The notes under the pieces were generated by a model. That model was not told the origin of the DNA. It did not search any database and saw only the letters and a list, made by a program, of their open reading frames with translations. The translations under genes were made by a program, and so were the position numbers. From SHLQ01 sp964445255 (GTDB lineage: Bacteria > Actinomycetota > Acidimicrobiia > Acidimicrobiales > SHLQ01), in contig CAYUKM010000009.1 of the NCBI GenBank assembly GCA_964445255.1, forward strand, positions 1 through 39,220: 39,220 nt of DNA. The letters are read 5' to 3'. Of the stretch, positions 23,344 to 31,106 are shown in pieces (position 1 is the stretch's first letter; each line of letters starts with the position of its first letter).

Positions 23344-24615
23344 CTAGAGGTCCTGAGACTCTTTGAGGAGGGCTCGGTACTGGGCGACTGTCTTTTCGGC
23401 GGTGTGGCGCCAGCTCCAGTGGTCGATCACCCGTTGACGGCCTGCCGCGCCGATACGCGCTCGCAACTCAGGGTCGGCGAGAGAGGTAGAGATCATTGCC
23501 GCGAGCGCATCGCTGTCGCCTGGTGGCACGAGCAGGCAGGTTTCGTCGTGAGTGCCGCACACCTCGGGCAGCGCGCCACCGGTCGTAGCTACGAGTGGGG
23601 TAGCGCACGACATCGCTTCGATTGCCGGTAAAGAGAAGCCTTCGTAGAGCGACGGCACGCAGGCCACCTCGGCTTCGGAGTACAGCTCAACGATGCGTTG
23701 GTCGCTCACGCCGCTCACGAACTGCACCACATTCTCTAGACCAAGTCGGCGAAGGGTCTCCGCGGTCTTCGACCCTTCCTTCGGTTTGCCGATGATGACG
23801 ATGTCCACTTCGCGTTCCGCGCGCACCTTGGCCGCTGCTTCGAGAAGGTAGACGAGTCCCTTCATCGCGACGTCGGCGCTTGCGGTAGTGATGATCCGAC
23901 CCGGAACCCGCGCCACTTCATCGAGCGGTCGGAACAACTCCGGGTCGACGCCGACGGGCACGACATGGATCCGGTCCTCAGGAACTTGGTGATCGGCAGC
24001 GATGTCTACCTTTGAGTTCTCCGACACGGTCATCACCCGAGTCATCCGCTTCGCCACCTGCGTCTGCATGCGGGTGAACGCGTACCACCGACGCTTGCCG
24101 AAACGCTCCACCCACGTGCGTGCGTGTTCGAGCTCGAGACGCCTGTCGACGGTGATCGGGTGGTGGATCGTCGCCAGGATCGGCAGGAACTTCTGGATTC
24201 CAAGCAAGCCCCACCCGAGGGTTTGATTGTCGTGCACGAGATCAAACTCGTGGGGGCGGGTGCGAAGGTTGTCCCACGCTCGCCACGAAAAGGCCATCGG
24301 CTCGGGGAAGTTGCCCAAGTTGAACGATGTGTTCTCGATCCAGTCCCACTTGTCCTTCAATTCGAACATGCGAGGTTTACGCATGGGGAAGTGGTCGTTG
24401 AAGGTTTCCAGACTGGGCAACTCGGTCAGCGGGACCCGGTCATCGAGGATTGGGTACGGCGGCCCGCCAAGCACCTCTACCGAATGGCCGAGGTTGACTA
24501 GCGCCTTGGTGAGGTGGTGGGTGTAGACGCCTTGTCCGCCGACGTGGGGCTTCCCCCGATACGCGAGGTACGCAATTCGAAGCGGGCCGTCGCGCAGACG
24601 TGGATCAAGGGCCAT
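23344..24615 (-). CDS. GT4-family glycosyltransferase
   Basis: This is a 423-residue glycosyltransferase with the GT-B fold. The N-terminal half starts LRIAYLAYRGKPHVGGQGVY, the acceptor-side glycine-rich loop of GT4 enzymes. The C-terminal half contains RIITTASADVAMKGLVYLLE (sugar-nucleotide side) and VACVPSLYEGFSLPAIEAMS, with the EX7E-type motif EGFSLPAIE. It has no signal peptide and is probably cytoplasmic or peripheral. It is the first gene of a three-gene reverse operon and is divergent from dtd by 50 nt. The donor (often GDP-mannose or UDP-sugar in this family) and the acceptor cannot be decided from sequence. Confidence 0.91.
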   Translation of the reverse strand: MALDPRLRDGPLRIAYLAYRGKPHVGGQGVYTHHLTKALVNLGHSVEVLGGPPYPILDDRVPLTELPSLETFNDHFPMRKPRMFELKDKWDWIENTSFNLGNFPEPMAFSWRAWDNLRTRPHEFDLVHDNQTLGWGLLGIQKFLPILATIHHPITVDRRLELEHARTWVERFGKRRWYAFTRMQTQVAKRMTRVMTVSENSKVDIAADHQVPEDRIHVVPVGVDPELFRPLDEVARVPGRIITTASADVAMKGLVYLLEAAAKVRAEREVDIVIIGKPKEGSKTAETLRRLGLENVVQFVSGVSDQRIVELYSEAEVACVPSLYEGFSLPAIEAMSCATPLVATTGGALPEVCGTHDETCLLVPPGDSDALAAMISTSLADPELRARIGAAGRQRVIDHWSWRHTAEKTVAQYRALLKESQDL

Positions 24616-24665
24616 AGCCGTCTAAGCCTACTGGCGGGTAAACATTGCTCGGCTAACGTGACTCC

Positions 24666-25106
24666 ATGCGATCTCTGGTGCAGCGGTGCAGCGAGGCTTG
24701 GGTGACGTCTGAGGGCGTTGAAGTCGGACGGATCGGCCCCGGGTTGTGCTGTTTGGTTGGCGTAACCCACGACGACGACGAAGAGGTCGTTCATAAGATG
24801 GCCGACAAGTTGTGGAACCTGCGAATCTTCGACGATGCCGATGGCGTGATGAACCGCTCGGTGGCCGACACGAGTCGGTCACTACTGCTCGTGAGTCAGT
24901 TCACCCTGTACGGCGATGCTCGAAATGGTCGTCGTCCGTCCTGGAGCAATGCCGCCCGTCCTGAACATGCCGAACCGCTGTTCAACGCTCTGGTGGAGGC
25001 ACTACGGGACCTCGGCGCGACCGTGGAGACGGGACGCTTTCGGACCTACATGCAGGTGGGGCTCGTTAACGACGGCCCAGTAACGCTTCTTGTCGAACTT
25101 CCTTAG
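24666..25106 (+). CDS. dtd: D-aminoacyl-tRNA deacylase
   Basis: Dtd hydrolyses D-amino acids mischarged onto tRNA. The 146 residues are the usual family length and start MRSLVQRCSEAWV. The catalytic-pocket motif LLLVSQFTLYGD and the cross-subunit Gly-cisPro motif (NDGPVT near the C-terminus) are both present, as is GRRPSWSNAARPEHAE. The ATG at 24666 is divergent from the glycosyltransferase. The 3' end overlaps the convergent lnt-like gene by 41 nt. Confidence 0.95.
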   Translation: MRSLVQRCSEAWVTSEGVEVGRIGPGLCCLVGVTHDDDEEVVHKMADKLWNLRIFDDADGVMNRSVADTSRSLLLVSQFTLYGDARNGRRPSWSNAARPEHAEPLFNALVEALRDLGATVETGRFRTYMQVGLVNDGPVTLLVELP

Positions 25107-26607
25107 CGCCTGTCTTAGCTCGGGAGCCAGCCAATCCAGTCGCACTCGTAGCTGCGAGCACGATCAGGGCGAGGATCAACCAAGGGGTGACACCGAAGCG
25201 AGTGGAGAGGGTCAGGCCTTCCCGTCGCTCGATCGTGTCGAAGAGTACCCGTTGTTCCGACACCGACGTGCGCTGCAACACGTTTCCGTTGTTGTCGATA
25301 ATCCCGCTGAACCCGGTGGGCGCCGCTTGAAGGACCCATCGATCGTTCTCTTGGGCGCGCAGTTGTGACGACGCGATTTGTTGGGACTGAACGATCTGGA
25401 GCCAGAAGCTCGATCCATTTGTTGGGTTGATTAGGATTTCGCCACCATCACGGATGCCCGCTCGTCCCCGACTCTCGAAGAAGATCTCCCAGGAGATGCT
25501 GACTCCGAGATCGGCCACAGGCGTCTCGAGCACCGCAGGGCCGGTTCCAGGTAGCACATCGCGTCCGGGAACCTCGGCGGTGAACTGTTCAATGAACCCA
25601 CGAAGCGGCACGAACTCGCCAAAAGGAACGAGGCGAACCTTGTCGTATCGGTCGAGCTCGATGCCTTCAGGGCTGATCGCGTTGGAGTAGTTCACGGTGT
25701 TATTCGGAAAGTCTCCTTCAGCCGCATGGAACCAGCCCGGGATAAACACGGTGTTCTGCTCACGGGCGATGGCGGCCACGCTTTCTTGCGCCTCGGTCAT
25801 GAAGAACAGGTCATCGCAGCGGCCGAGGGGTGTGTTGTCTGGGATTGGATTGACCACGTTCTCTGGCCACATGATCAGATCGACGGGTTGATCGATCGTC
25901 TCTGTGGCTTCGCGGTGTCGATCGAAGACCCGCTGGTTCTCGCACGCGTCTGCTCGGGTTCGCTGCGGTCCGCCGCCTTGCACGACAGCCACATCGATTT
26001 CACCAATGGCCGTGCTTCCCGGTGAAAGGACTCCTGCAAGAACTGCCAGGGTCACCGCGCCAACCGTGATGCCAGCCATGTCGAAGCGCCGGGTGGCCAG
26101 TAAACGCAAAGTCGAGCCGGCCACCACGGTGACCGCCGTGAGCAGCAGAGGCCCTCCGAGCGGCAGGACCTCAGCGAGGAACGAGTTCACTTGTGTCATG
26201 GGAACCGTTGCGAGTGGCACCCCGCCGAAGGGCCACGACCAGCGCAACCACTCGTAGAGCACGAAGGCTGCTGGTAGGGCGAGGATGCGGCGGTGGTCCC
26301 CACCGGCGACGAGGCTCACCAAGCCGTAGCCGCTTCCGAACACCAAGAAGACCACGACGTAGCCGGGGGCGGTCAGGTCGAACATCCACAGTTCGCCCAT
26401 CGCTAGCCACACGATGCCTGCGGCGGCACCGGTGGCGAAACGCCGTCGACGGGAGGACTCGGCACCCAGATAATCGAATAAGGCGAACCCGATAATTGTG
26501 CTTGGCCACCACCCCCACGGTGGTAGGCCGAAGGCGATAAGAAAGCCTGAGAACGCGCCGAGCAGGAGCACGAGAGGTCGGCGCATGGCCCCCATTCTGG
26601 CGTTCAT
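25066..26607 (-). CDS. lnt: apolipoprotein N-acyltransferase-like protein with Cys-to-Ser at the nucleophile
   Basis: This is an integral membrane protein of the Lnt family, which adds the third acyl chain to lipoproteins. Seven or so membrane segments surround a nitrilase-like domain. The general base is E265 in IMWPENVVNP and the lysine is K339 in YDKVRLVPFGEFVP (numbering from a start at 26655). At the place of the usual cysteine motif (ICYE), the sequence reads ISWEIFFE, so the nucleophile position is S388 (codon TCC, 25492-25494). The rest of the motif is intact. Starts at 26655, 26607 or 26586 are possible; the last two put the first membrane helix near the N-terminus. Two predicted lipoproteins lie in the window. 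Activity is uncertain because of the substitution. Confidence 0.86.
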   Translation of the reverse strand: MNARMGAMRRPLVLLLGAFSGFLIAFGLPPWGWWPSTIIGFALFDYLGAESSRRRRFATGAAAGIVWLAMGELWMFDLTAPGYVVVFLVFGSGYGLVSLVAGGDHRRILALPAAFVLYEWLRWSWPFGGVPLATVPMTQVNSFLAEVLPLGGPLLLTAVTVVAGSTLRLLATRRFDMAGITVGAVTLAVLAGVLSPGSTAIGEIDVAVVQGGGPQRTRADACENQRVFDRHREATETIDQPVDLIMWPENVVNPIPDNTPLGRCDDLFFMTEAQESVAAIAREQNTVFIPGWFHAAEGDFPNNTVNYSNAISPEGIELDRYDKVRLVPFGEFVPLRGFIEQFTAEVPGRDVLPGTGPAVLETPVADLGVSISWEIFFESRGRAGIRDGGEILINPTNGSSFWLQIVQSQQIASSQLRAQENDRWVLQAAPTGFSGIIDNNGNVLQRTSVSEQRVLFDTIERREGLTLSTRFGVTPWLILALIVLAATSATGLAGSRAKTGAKEVRQEALLGRR

Positions 26608-26726
26608 TGACGAATTTGCTCGATCGGCCACGGATTGGGTGTCCATCGCGCTCAAATTCGGTATCGATTTTGCCGATTAGAAGCCAAAGGGCTTATCCGA
26701 ATAGACGACCTTGCCCTGGAGGCATC

Positions 26727-28175
26727 GTGAAACTGCATCGAGCTGCCATCGTGGCTGGCGCCGCGTTACTCGCAGCGGCTTGTTCGGGTGATGAACCCTC
26801 AGCCACACCAGAAACCAGCGTTCCTGGTGTCGAATCGGTGGAGGCTCCGGAAACGACGGTTGCTCCAGGAGCGGAGACGACGACCGCTGCCCCTGCCGTG
26901 ACCGACACTCCAGAGTCGCTTGCGTTTGCCTCAACCCGAGACATCGGTCGTCTGTTTGAAATCGACGGCTTGGCCCAACTCTTCGACGGCCCTGGCGGCG
27001 ACCTCGTTGCCACTCTCGAAGATGGTCGCCTAGTGCAGGCTGGAGCGGCACGAAGCGCGGACGGATCGCTGTTTGTCGGAGTCGTCGACGCTACCGACCG
27101 AACGGTTGCGCTCGGATGGGTCGACTCGACAGACCTCCGGCCGACGACGCAGTTCGTGGTCGGCACCGATGAAGCCCGCGTTAACCAGCTCGGTACCGCA
27201 GTGCGCCCTTCGGGACAAACCGCCATTGAGGTCGTAACCCAGCCGGGTGGCTCGACTGTTGCGGCAACGCTTGTGAACCGTCAGCACGTCCTCTTCAGTG
27301 GTAACTCGGCCCTAGCCGCCGATGGCGAGAACTGGCTTCAGGTCATCTCGACCGACACGGGGGCCACGCTCGGTTGGCTTCCATCGCGCAGCTTCGCCGA
27401 AGTTCGCAGCAGCGGCGCAGTAGACGACAGCTTTGCGAGCACTGATCGGTCACCAGCGAATGGTGTTAACTACTCCGTCCAATTGCCCGTCGTTGAGGTT
27501 GGTCTGACCGCATGTAACGCCGTACAGATTGAACTCTCGAACCCATCATCGAGCCAGGGCCTGGGGTTTGTATTCGGTGACGAGATTCCGACCGCCGTAG
27601 TTGGAAGTGCACGGGAGGTTTGGTCCGGATCACAGCTCTTTGTCGGGCCCGGTGAATCTACGACCCTGACGTTGCTCAACAACATCGCCTCGACGTGGTA
27701 CTTCACTACGCTCAACAATGATCGAGAAGCCGCTGCTGAACGTTCAGCGAACGGTGACCTTCTCGGACAGCCAGGAACGACCGCGCGAGCGACGAACGTA
27801 CAGGAAGTAGTCGTTCCGGTGGGGACGTGTGCTTTCGTTCCACCAGTGGGGCAACTCACCGAGCAAGACCAGCTCTACCTTGCTCCGCCAGATGACGTCG
27901 AATTGGAAGAGACCGAATCGGAAGAGACTGACGAGCTGGGGACCGGGGAAGAAGGTACCGAGGGCGAAGAGACCGAAGAACTTCTCGAGGAAACGGTGGA
28001 GACAACGACAACGTTGGCGCCTACGACGACTACCGTTGCTCCGACCACGACAACGTTGGCCCCTACCACGACCACCGCTGCTCCGACCACGACAGCGGCG
28101 CCAACGACGACTACTACAACCACCACGACGACCACCACCACGGTTGCCCCGACAGATGGCGCGGACGGCACATAG
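26727..28175 (+). CDS. lipoprotein with SH3-like modules and Thr-rich tail
   Basis: This is a 482-residue predicted lipoprotein that I cannot assign to a named family. The signal MKLHRAAIVAGAALLAAACS places the lipidated Cys at 19. A Thr/Pro/Ala linker follows, then two stretches ending in SH3b-like strands (VALGWVDSTDLRP and GATLGWLPSRSFAEV). A further beta-rich domain has ACNAVQIELSNPSSSQG and VVPVGTCAFVPPVGQ. The C-terminal 100 residues are acidic (EETESEETDE), then repeats of TTTT-APTTTT with thirteen consecutive threonines. The start is GTG at 26727, four nt after GGAGG; upstream in-frame starts lack this site. It is divergent from the lnt-like gene. A cell-surface role is inferred. Confidence 0.86.
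   Translation: MKLHRAAIVAGAALLAAACSGDEPSATPETSVPGVESVEAPETTVAPGAETTTAAPAVTDTPESLAFASTRDIGRLFEIDGLAQLFDGPGGDLVATLEDGRLVQAGAARSADGSLFVGVVDATDRTVALGWVDSTDLRPTTQFVVGTDEARVNQLGTAVRPSGQTAIEVVTQPGGSTVAATLVNRQHVLFSGNSALAADGENWLQVISTDTGATLGWLPSRSFAEVRSSGAVDDSFASTDRSPANGVNYSVQLPVVEVGLTACNAVQIELSNPSSSQGLGFVFGDEIPTAVVGSAREVWSGSQLFVGPGESTTLTLLNNIASTWYFTTLNNDREAAAERSANGDLLGQPGTTARATNVQEVVVPVGTCAFVPPVGQLTEQDQLYLAPPDDVELEETESEETDELGTGEEGTEGEETEELLEETVETTTTLAPTTTTVAPTTTTLAPTTTTAAPTTTAAPTTTTTTTTTTTTTVAPTDGADGT
28001..28149. repeat. ACN/ACC threonine-codon repeats
   Basis: Imperfect tandem blocks of about 24 nt coding ATTTT-LAPTTTT-type units end in a run of thirteen Thr codons (ACC/ACG/ACT). It forms the wall-spanning tail of the lipoprotein. 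The synonymous codons are varied, which argues against very recent slippage. Confidence 0.7.
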
Positions 28176-28230
28176 ACCTCCACGGCTACAGTTGGAATAT
28201 CGAAACACTCCAGAAGGGTTACGAATCGAT

Positions 28231-28521
28231 ATGGAACTCTTTTTGACGCCAGACGCGGCGGACTACATCAAGAAGAAGGGCGGCGTCGCAGCGATCGACT
28301 TCGTCCCCCCAATAGGTTGAGGTCGCACTAAGCACGACGTGTCGGTCGACACGCATCTCAAAGGCAAAAACCTGGCTCCCTACCGCGTCATCCGCAAGGA
28401 CGACGTCAAAGTGCACGTAGCACCGAACCTCATCAGCTACGCCCAAAGCGTCAAGCTCGATGTCGAGGGCGCGATCCGCAAGAAGCTAAGCATCGCAATC
28501 AACGCCGGAGAGGCGTGCTGA
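28231..28521 (+). CDS. small predicted selenoprotein, UGA read as Sec at residue 30
   Basis: From the ATG at 28231 the frame runs 29 codons (MELFLTPDAADYIKKKGG, then VAAIDFVPPIG) to an in-frame TGA at 28318-28320. It then continues in the same frame without a stop for 66 codons to TGA at 28519-28521. Read through, it gives 96 residues with Sec at 30 in a G-U-G-R-T-K context. The downstream part (LKGKNLAPYRVIRKDDVKVH...) has normal composition and codon use. A hairpin with a GGUC loop 23 nt after the UGA fits a bacterial SECIS. The layout resembles, from memory, the small CC/Se-motif (seleno)protein family, whose function is unknown. The ribosome-binding site may be AGAAGGG, a little far upstream. 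No sel genes are in the window. The alternative is a gene inactivated by one stop codon. Confidence 0.8.
28338..28353 (+). promoter_or_regulatory. putative bacterial SECIS hairpin
   Basis: A perfect 6-bp stem CGTGTC (28338-28343) pairs with GACACG (28348-28353) around a four-base loop GGTC (28344-28347). The loop starts 23 nt after the UGA at 28318-28320. The same GGUC occurs in the apical loop of the E. coli fdhF SECIS. It lies inside the coding region, as bacterial SECIS elements do, and would bind SelB. Confidence 0.75.
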
Positions 28522-28527
28522 AACCAC

Positions 28528-28588
28528 TGAAGGCTTAGCCGCCAGCGTCTGGGAACCCTGCGGCTTCCGCCGCGATTTTGGCGGCACG
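28528..28588. terminator. nested hairpin repeat, copy 2 (probable bidirectional terminator)
   Basis: An outer stem GCCGCCA (28538-28544) pairs with TGGCGGC (28579-28585). An inner stem GCGGC (28560-28564) pairs with GCCGC (28569-28573). It shares TGAAGGCTTAGCCGCCA and ATTTTGGCGGCACG exactly with the copy at 4991-5035, but carries about 15 extra bases in the left arm. It begins 7 nt after the selenoprotein stop and faces the convergent cgoX gene. The remaining 90 bases up to cgoX are GC-rich with nothing recognisable. Confidence 0.6.
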
Positions 28589-28678
28589 GGCTGCAGCGCA
28601 CTACTCGCCGCAATCGCACATTCGCTCCGCTCTGCGCGCTCTGCGGATTTCGCGCGCAACGTTCGCGCCTCTAGGGCT

Positions 28679-30031
28679 TCAGCTGAGGAGGCGTTGGGCT
28701 GCTTCTTTGCCGCTGGCGGTGCAGGCGGGGAGGCCTAGGCCGTTGCGCCAGGCTCCTGTTAGGGCGAGGCCGCCGACGGATTCTGTGGCTTGATCTATGG
28801 CGTGGATCTTGTCGTGGTGGCCTACGTCGTATTGAGGGAGTGAGCGCATCCAGCGGGTGACGTGTGTTGGACCTACGGGGATGTTGGTGGCGAAGATGCT
28901 GCCGAGGTCCGACCGAATGGCGTCTACCAGTTGGGTGTCGTCGAGATCTTGCCAGGCGGTTCGGTTGCGGCGCCCGGCCGAGACTCGGAGCACTTGGGAA
29001 CCGTCAGGGGCGAGGTCTGGCCACTTGTGCGACGCGAACGACACCGCCGTGACGTGAAGCCCTTCGTTGCGGGGTACGAGGACTCCGCTGATGGACGGGT
29101 CAACGTCGATGGTGCCCGGCGGGAGGACGAGCAGCGTGAGCGCAACGCTGCTGTATTCGATCTGATTGAGTGCGGCCGCAGCTTCCGGAGCTACCCCATC
29201 GATCAGCCAGCTTGTGACGTAGGCCGGGGTAGTCACGACGACATTGTCTATTTCGGCGGTGGAGCTACTAGTCAGAACCTTCCAGCGATCACCGTTGCGT
29301 TCGAGTTGCGCAGCGGCACCGATATTGATCTGGACGCCGAGGTCGTGCAGGTGCACAACAGCTGCCTCCACAAGTCGGCTGAGGCCGCCAGCAACGCTTT
29401 GGAACACTGGCCCAGGATTAGTGGGTCGCTCGGCCAACATCGACGCTGCGGCACTGACCAGGCTCGCGTTGCGACCCCGCAGAGCCAACAGCTGCGGTAC
29501 CCCCGACGTGATGCTGAGCTGGTCGCTGTCACCGGCGTTGATCCCACCGAGCAGCGGGTCGACCAAGTACTCAAGAGCCTCGTCTCCCAGACGGCGACGA
29601 ACGAGTTGACCGGCAGACTCATCGCCGGCAGGAGCCGAGCCGTCCATGTGCAGGTCGTTGCCGAGTCTGGCGATTCCGTCTGCGCTCAGCAGTCCCGGCG
29701 AGAGCTCCGCCGTAGCCGGGATGCCCAAGACGTTCGGCGGAAGGGGATAAAGCGTTCCGCTTCGGTAGATGCGTGGTGAACCCACGGCGGGGTGAACTAG
29801 GTCAGATTCCATCCCAAGCGAGATGGCGAGGTCAGCCATCTCTGGTCGGCGAGCGAGGAAGTTGTCGGGGGCGGTCGGAAGCACTCGGCCGTCGAGTTCG
29901 ACTTCGGCGATCTTTCCGCCGTGGGCGTCGTCCGCTTCGAAGAGGTGTACCCGCGCGCCTAGTCGTGCCGCTTCGAGTGCCGCCGAAATCCCGGTAATTC
30001 CGCCACCGATGACCGCGACCGAGCGGCTCAT
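28679..30031 (-). CDS. cgoX: coproporphyrinogen III oxidase / protoporphyrinogen oxidase (HemY type)
   Basis: This is a 450-residue FAD-dependent enzyme that oxidises a porphyrinogen in haem synthesis. In actinobacteria this enzyme (also called HemG or HemY) normally makes coproporphyrin III. The FAD motif VAVIGGGITGISAALEAA starts at residue 5 and is followed by HLFEADDAHGGKI. The middle has EYLVDPLLGGINAGDSDQLS, typical of the family, and the C-terminus has GGLALTGAWRNGLGLPAC. The ATG overlaps the hemE stop (ATGA), so the two are coupled. It is probably cytoplasmic or membrane-peripheral. The assignment to this family is firm, and the choice between copro- and protoporphyrinogen rests on taxonomy. 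Confidence 0.92.
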   Translation of the reverse strand: MSRSVAVIGGGITGISAALEAARLGARVHLFEADDAHGGKIAEVELDGRVLPTAPDNFLARRPEMADLAISLGMESDLVHPAVGSPRIYRSGTLYPLPPNVLGIPATAELSPGLLSADGIARLGNDLHMDGSAPAGDESAGQLVRRRLGDEALEYLVDPLLGGINAGDSDQLSITSGVPQLLALRGRNASLVSAAASMLAERPTNPGPVFQSVAGGLSRLVEAAVVHLHDLGVQINIGAAAQLERNGDRWKVLTSSSTAEIDNVVVTTPAYVTSWLIDGVAPEAAAALNQIEYSSVALTLLVLPPGTIDVDPSISGVLVPRNEGLHVTAVSFASHKWPDLAPDGSQVLRVSAGRRNRTAWQDLDDTQLVDAIRSDLGSIFATNIPVGPTHVTRWMRSLPQYDVGHHDKIHAIDQATESVGGLALTGAWRNGLGLPACTASGKEAAQRLLS

Positions 30032-31059
30032 GGTCGATAGGCGTGTACGCGCTCGACGACCTTCTCAAGTACCTCGGGGTCGACGTGCGGAGCGACTCCG
30101 TGACCGAGGTTGAAGATGTGGCCGGGGTGCCCGTCGTTCGATGCCAGCACGGCGTCGACTTCGGCTTCGACGACGTCCCAAGGAGCGCCGAGGATTGCCG
30201 GGTCGAGGTTGCCCTGAAGCGCACAGCGCTCAGGAACCCGAGTACGAGCCTCGCCGAGCGGGATGCGCCAGTCGACACCGACTACATCGGCGCCTGCGTC
30301 AGCCATCAGCCCAAGGAGCTCACCGGTCCCAACACCGAAGTGGATACGAGGTACCCCAGTGGCCTTCACCGCTTCAAACACCTTCACGCTAGAAGGCATG
30401 ACGTAACGCTCGTAGTCAGCGGCCGAAAGCGACCCCGCCCATGAATCGAACAACTGAATTGCTTCAGCGCCATGGGCGATCTGGGATTCGAGCGACGCGA
30501 TTGCGAGGTCGGCGAGCCGGTCGACGAGTTGGGCCCACAGTTCAGGGCGGCCCTTCATCATCGCTTTGGTGTTGTGATACGTCCGAGAGGGGCGACCTTC
30601 GATCAGGTAGCTGGCAACCGTGAACGGCGCTCCAGCGAACCCGATGAGGGGAATGTCGAGCTCGGCGACGAGATTGTCGATCGTCTCCAACACATAGGGG
30701 GTATCGGCTTCAGCGTCGAGAGGGCGCAAGCGTGAAAGGTCATCGCCACTGCGGAAGGGCTGCTCGACAACAGGGCCGACACCGGGAACCACGTCCATGC
30801 CGAAGCCGATCGCGTGTACCGGAGTAACGATGTCGGAGTACAGGATCGCTGCATCGACGCCGTAGCGGCGGATGGGTTGCAGTGTGATCTCGGTGGCGAG
30901 GTCGGGGTTGGCGATTGCGTCGTTGATGCTGCCCTCGCCCCGGATCTCTCGGTATTCGGGCAAGGATCGACCGGCTTGGCGCATAAACCACACCGGGGTG
31001 ATGTCGTGGGGTTCGCTGCGGCAAGCGGCGAGGAATGGGGAGTCGGAGCGAGCGGTCAC
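30028..31059 (-). CDS. hemE: uroporphyrinogen decarboxylase
   Basis: HemE removes four acetate carboxyls from uroporphyrinogen III to make coproporphyrinogen III. The 343 residues carry both family signatures: PVWFMRQAGRSLPEYRE near the N-terminus and GFAGAPFTVASYLIEG in the middle. Also seen are LYSDIVTPVHAIGFGMDVV and FNLGHGVAPHVDPEVLE near the C-terminus. The start is GTG at 31059, with GAAAGA just upstream. It is the first gene of the hemE-cgoX unit and is divergent from helD across a 144-bp region that holds a palindrome. Confidence 0.95.
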   Translation of the reverse strand: MTARSDSPFLAACRSEPHDITPVWFMRQAGRSLPEYREIRGEGSINDAIANPDLATEITLQPIRRYGVDAAILYSDIVTPVHAIGFGMDVVPGVGPVVEQPFRSGDDLSRLRPLDAEADTPYVLETIDNLVAELDIPLIGFAGAPFTVASYLIEGRPSRTYHNTKAMMKGRPELWAQLVDRLADLAIASLESQIAHGAEAIQLFDSWAGSLSAADYERYVMPSSVKVFEAVKATGVPRIHFGVGTGELLGLMADAGADVVGVDWRIPLGEARTRVPERCALQGNLDPAILGAPWDVVEAEVDAVLASNDGHPGHIFNLGHGVAPHVDPEVLEKVVERVHAYRP

Positions 31060-31106
31060 TCTTTCAGGCTAGAAGCCTGCGCATCGTTGGCGCGCTCGAG
31101 CCAGGA

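Noticed and set aside
22435..23631. 398-residue forward open frame across the methyltransferase and glycosyltransferase
   Set aside because: It overlaps two clear reverse-strand enzymes and has no domain features.
28001..28149. Thr-codon repeats as a CRISPR-like or regulatory array
   Set aside because: The repeats are in frame, encode a continuous Thr/Pro/Ala tail and lack regular spacers.
28519..28521. Second UGA of the small gene as another Sec codon (context Ala-Cys-UGA)
   Set aside because: Read-through meets another TGA two codons later and the terminator-like hairpin follows at once, so it is the true stop.
28231..28521. Reading the small gene as a frameshifted or nonsense pseudogene
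   Set aside because: Both halves are in the same frame, no other damage is seen, and a SECIS-like hairpin lies at the right distance. Still possible if no selenocysteine machinery exists.
28862..29779. 305-residue forward open frame opposite cgoX
   Set aside because: The reverse strand encodes an unmistakable FAD enzyme; the forward frame is a shadow.
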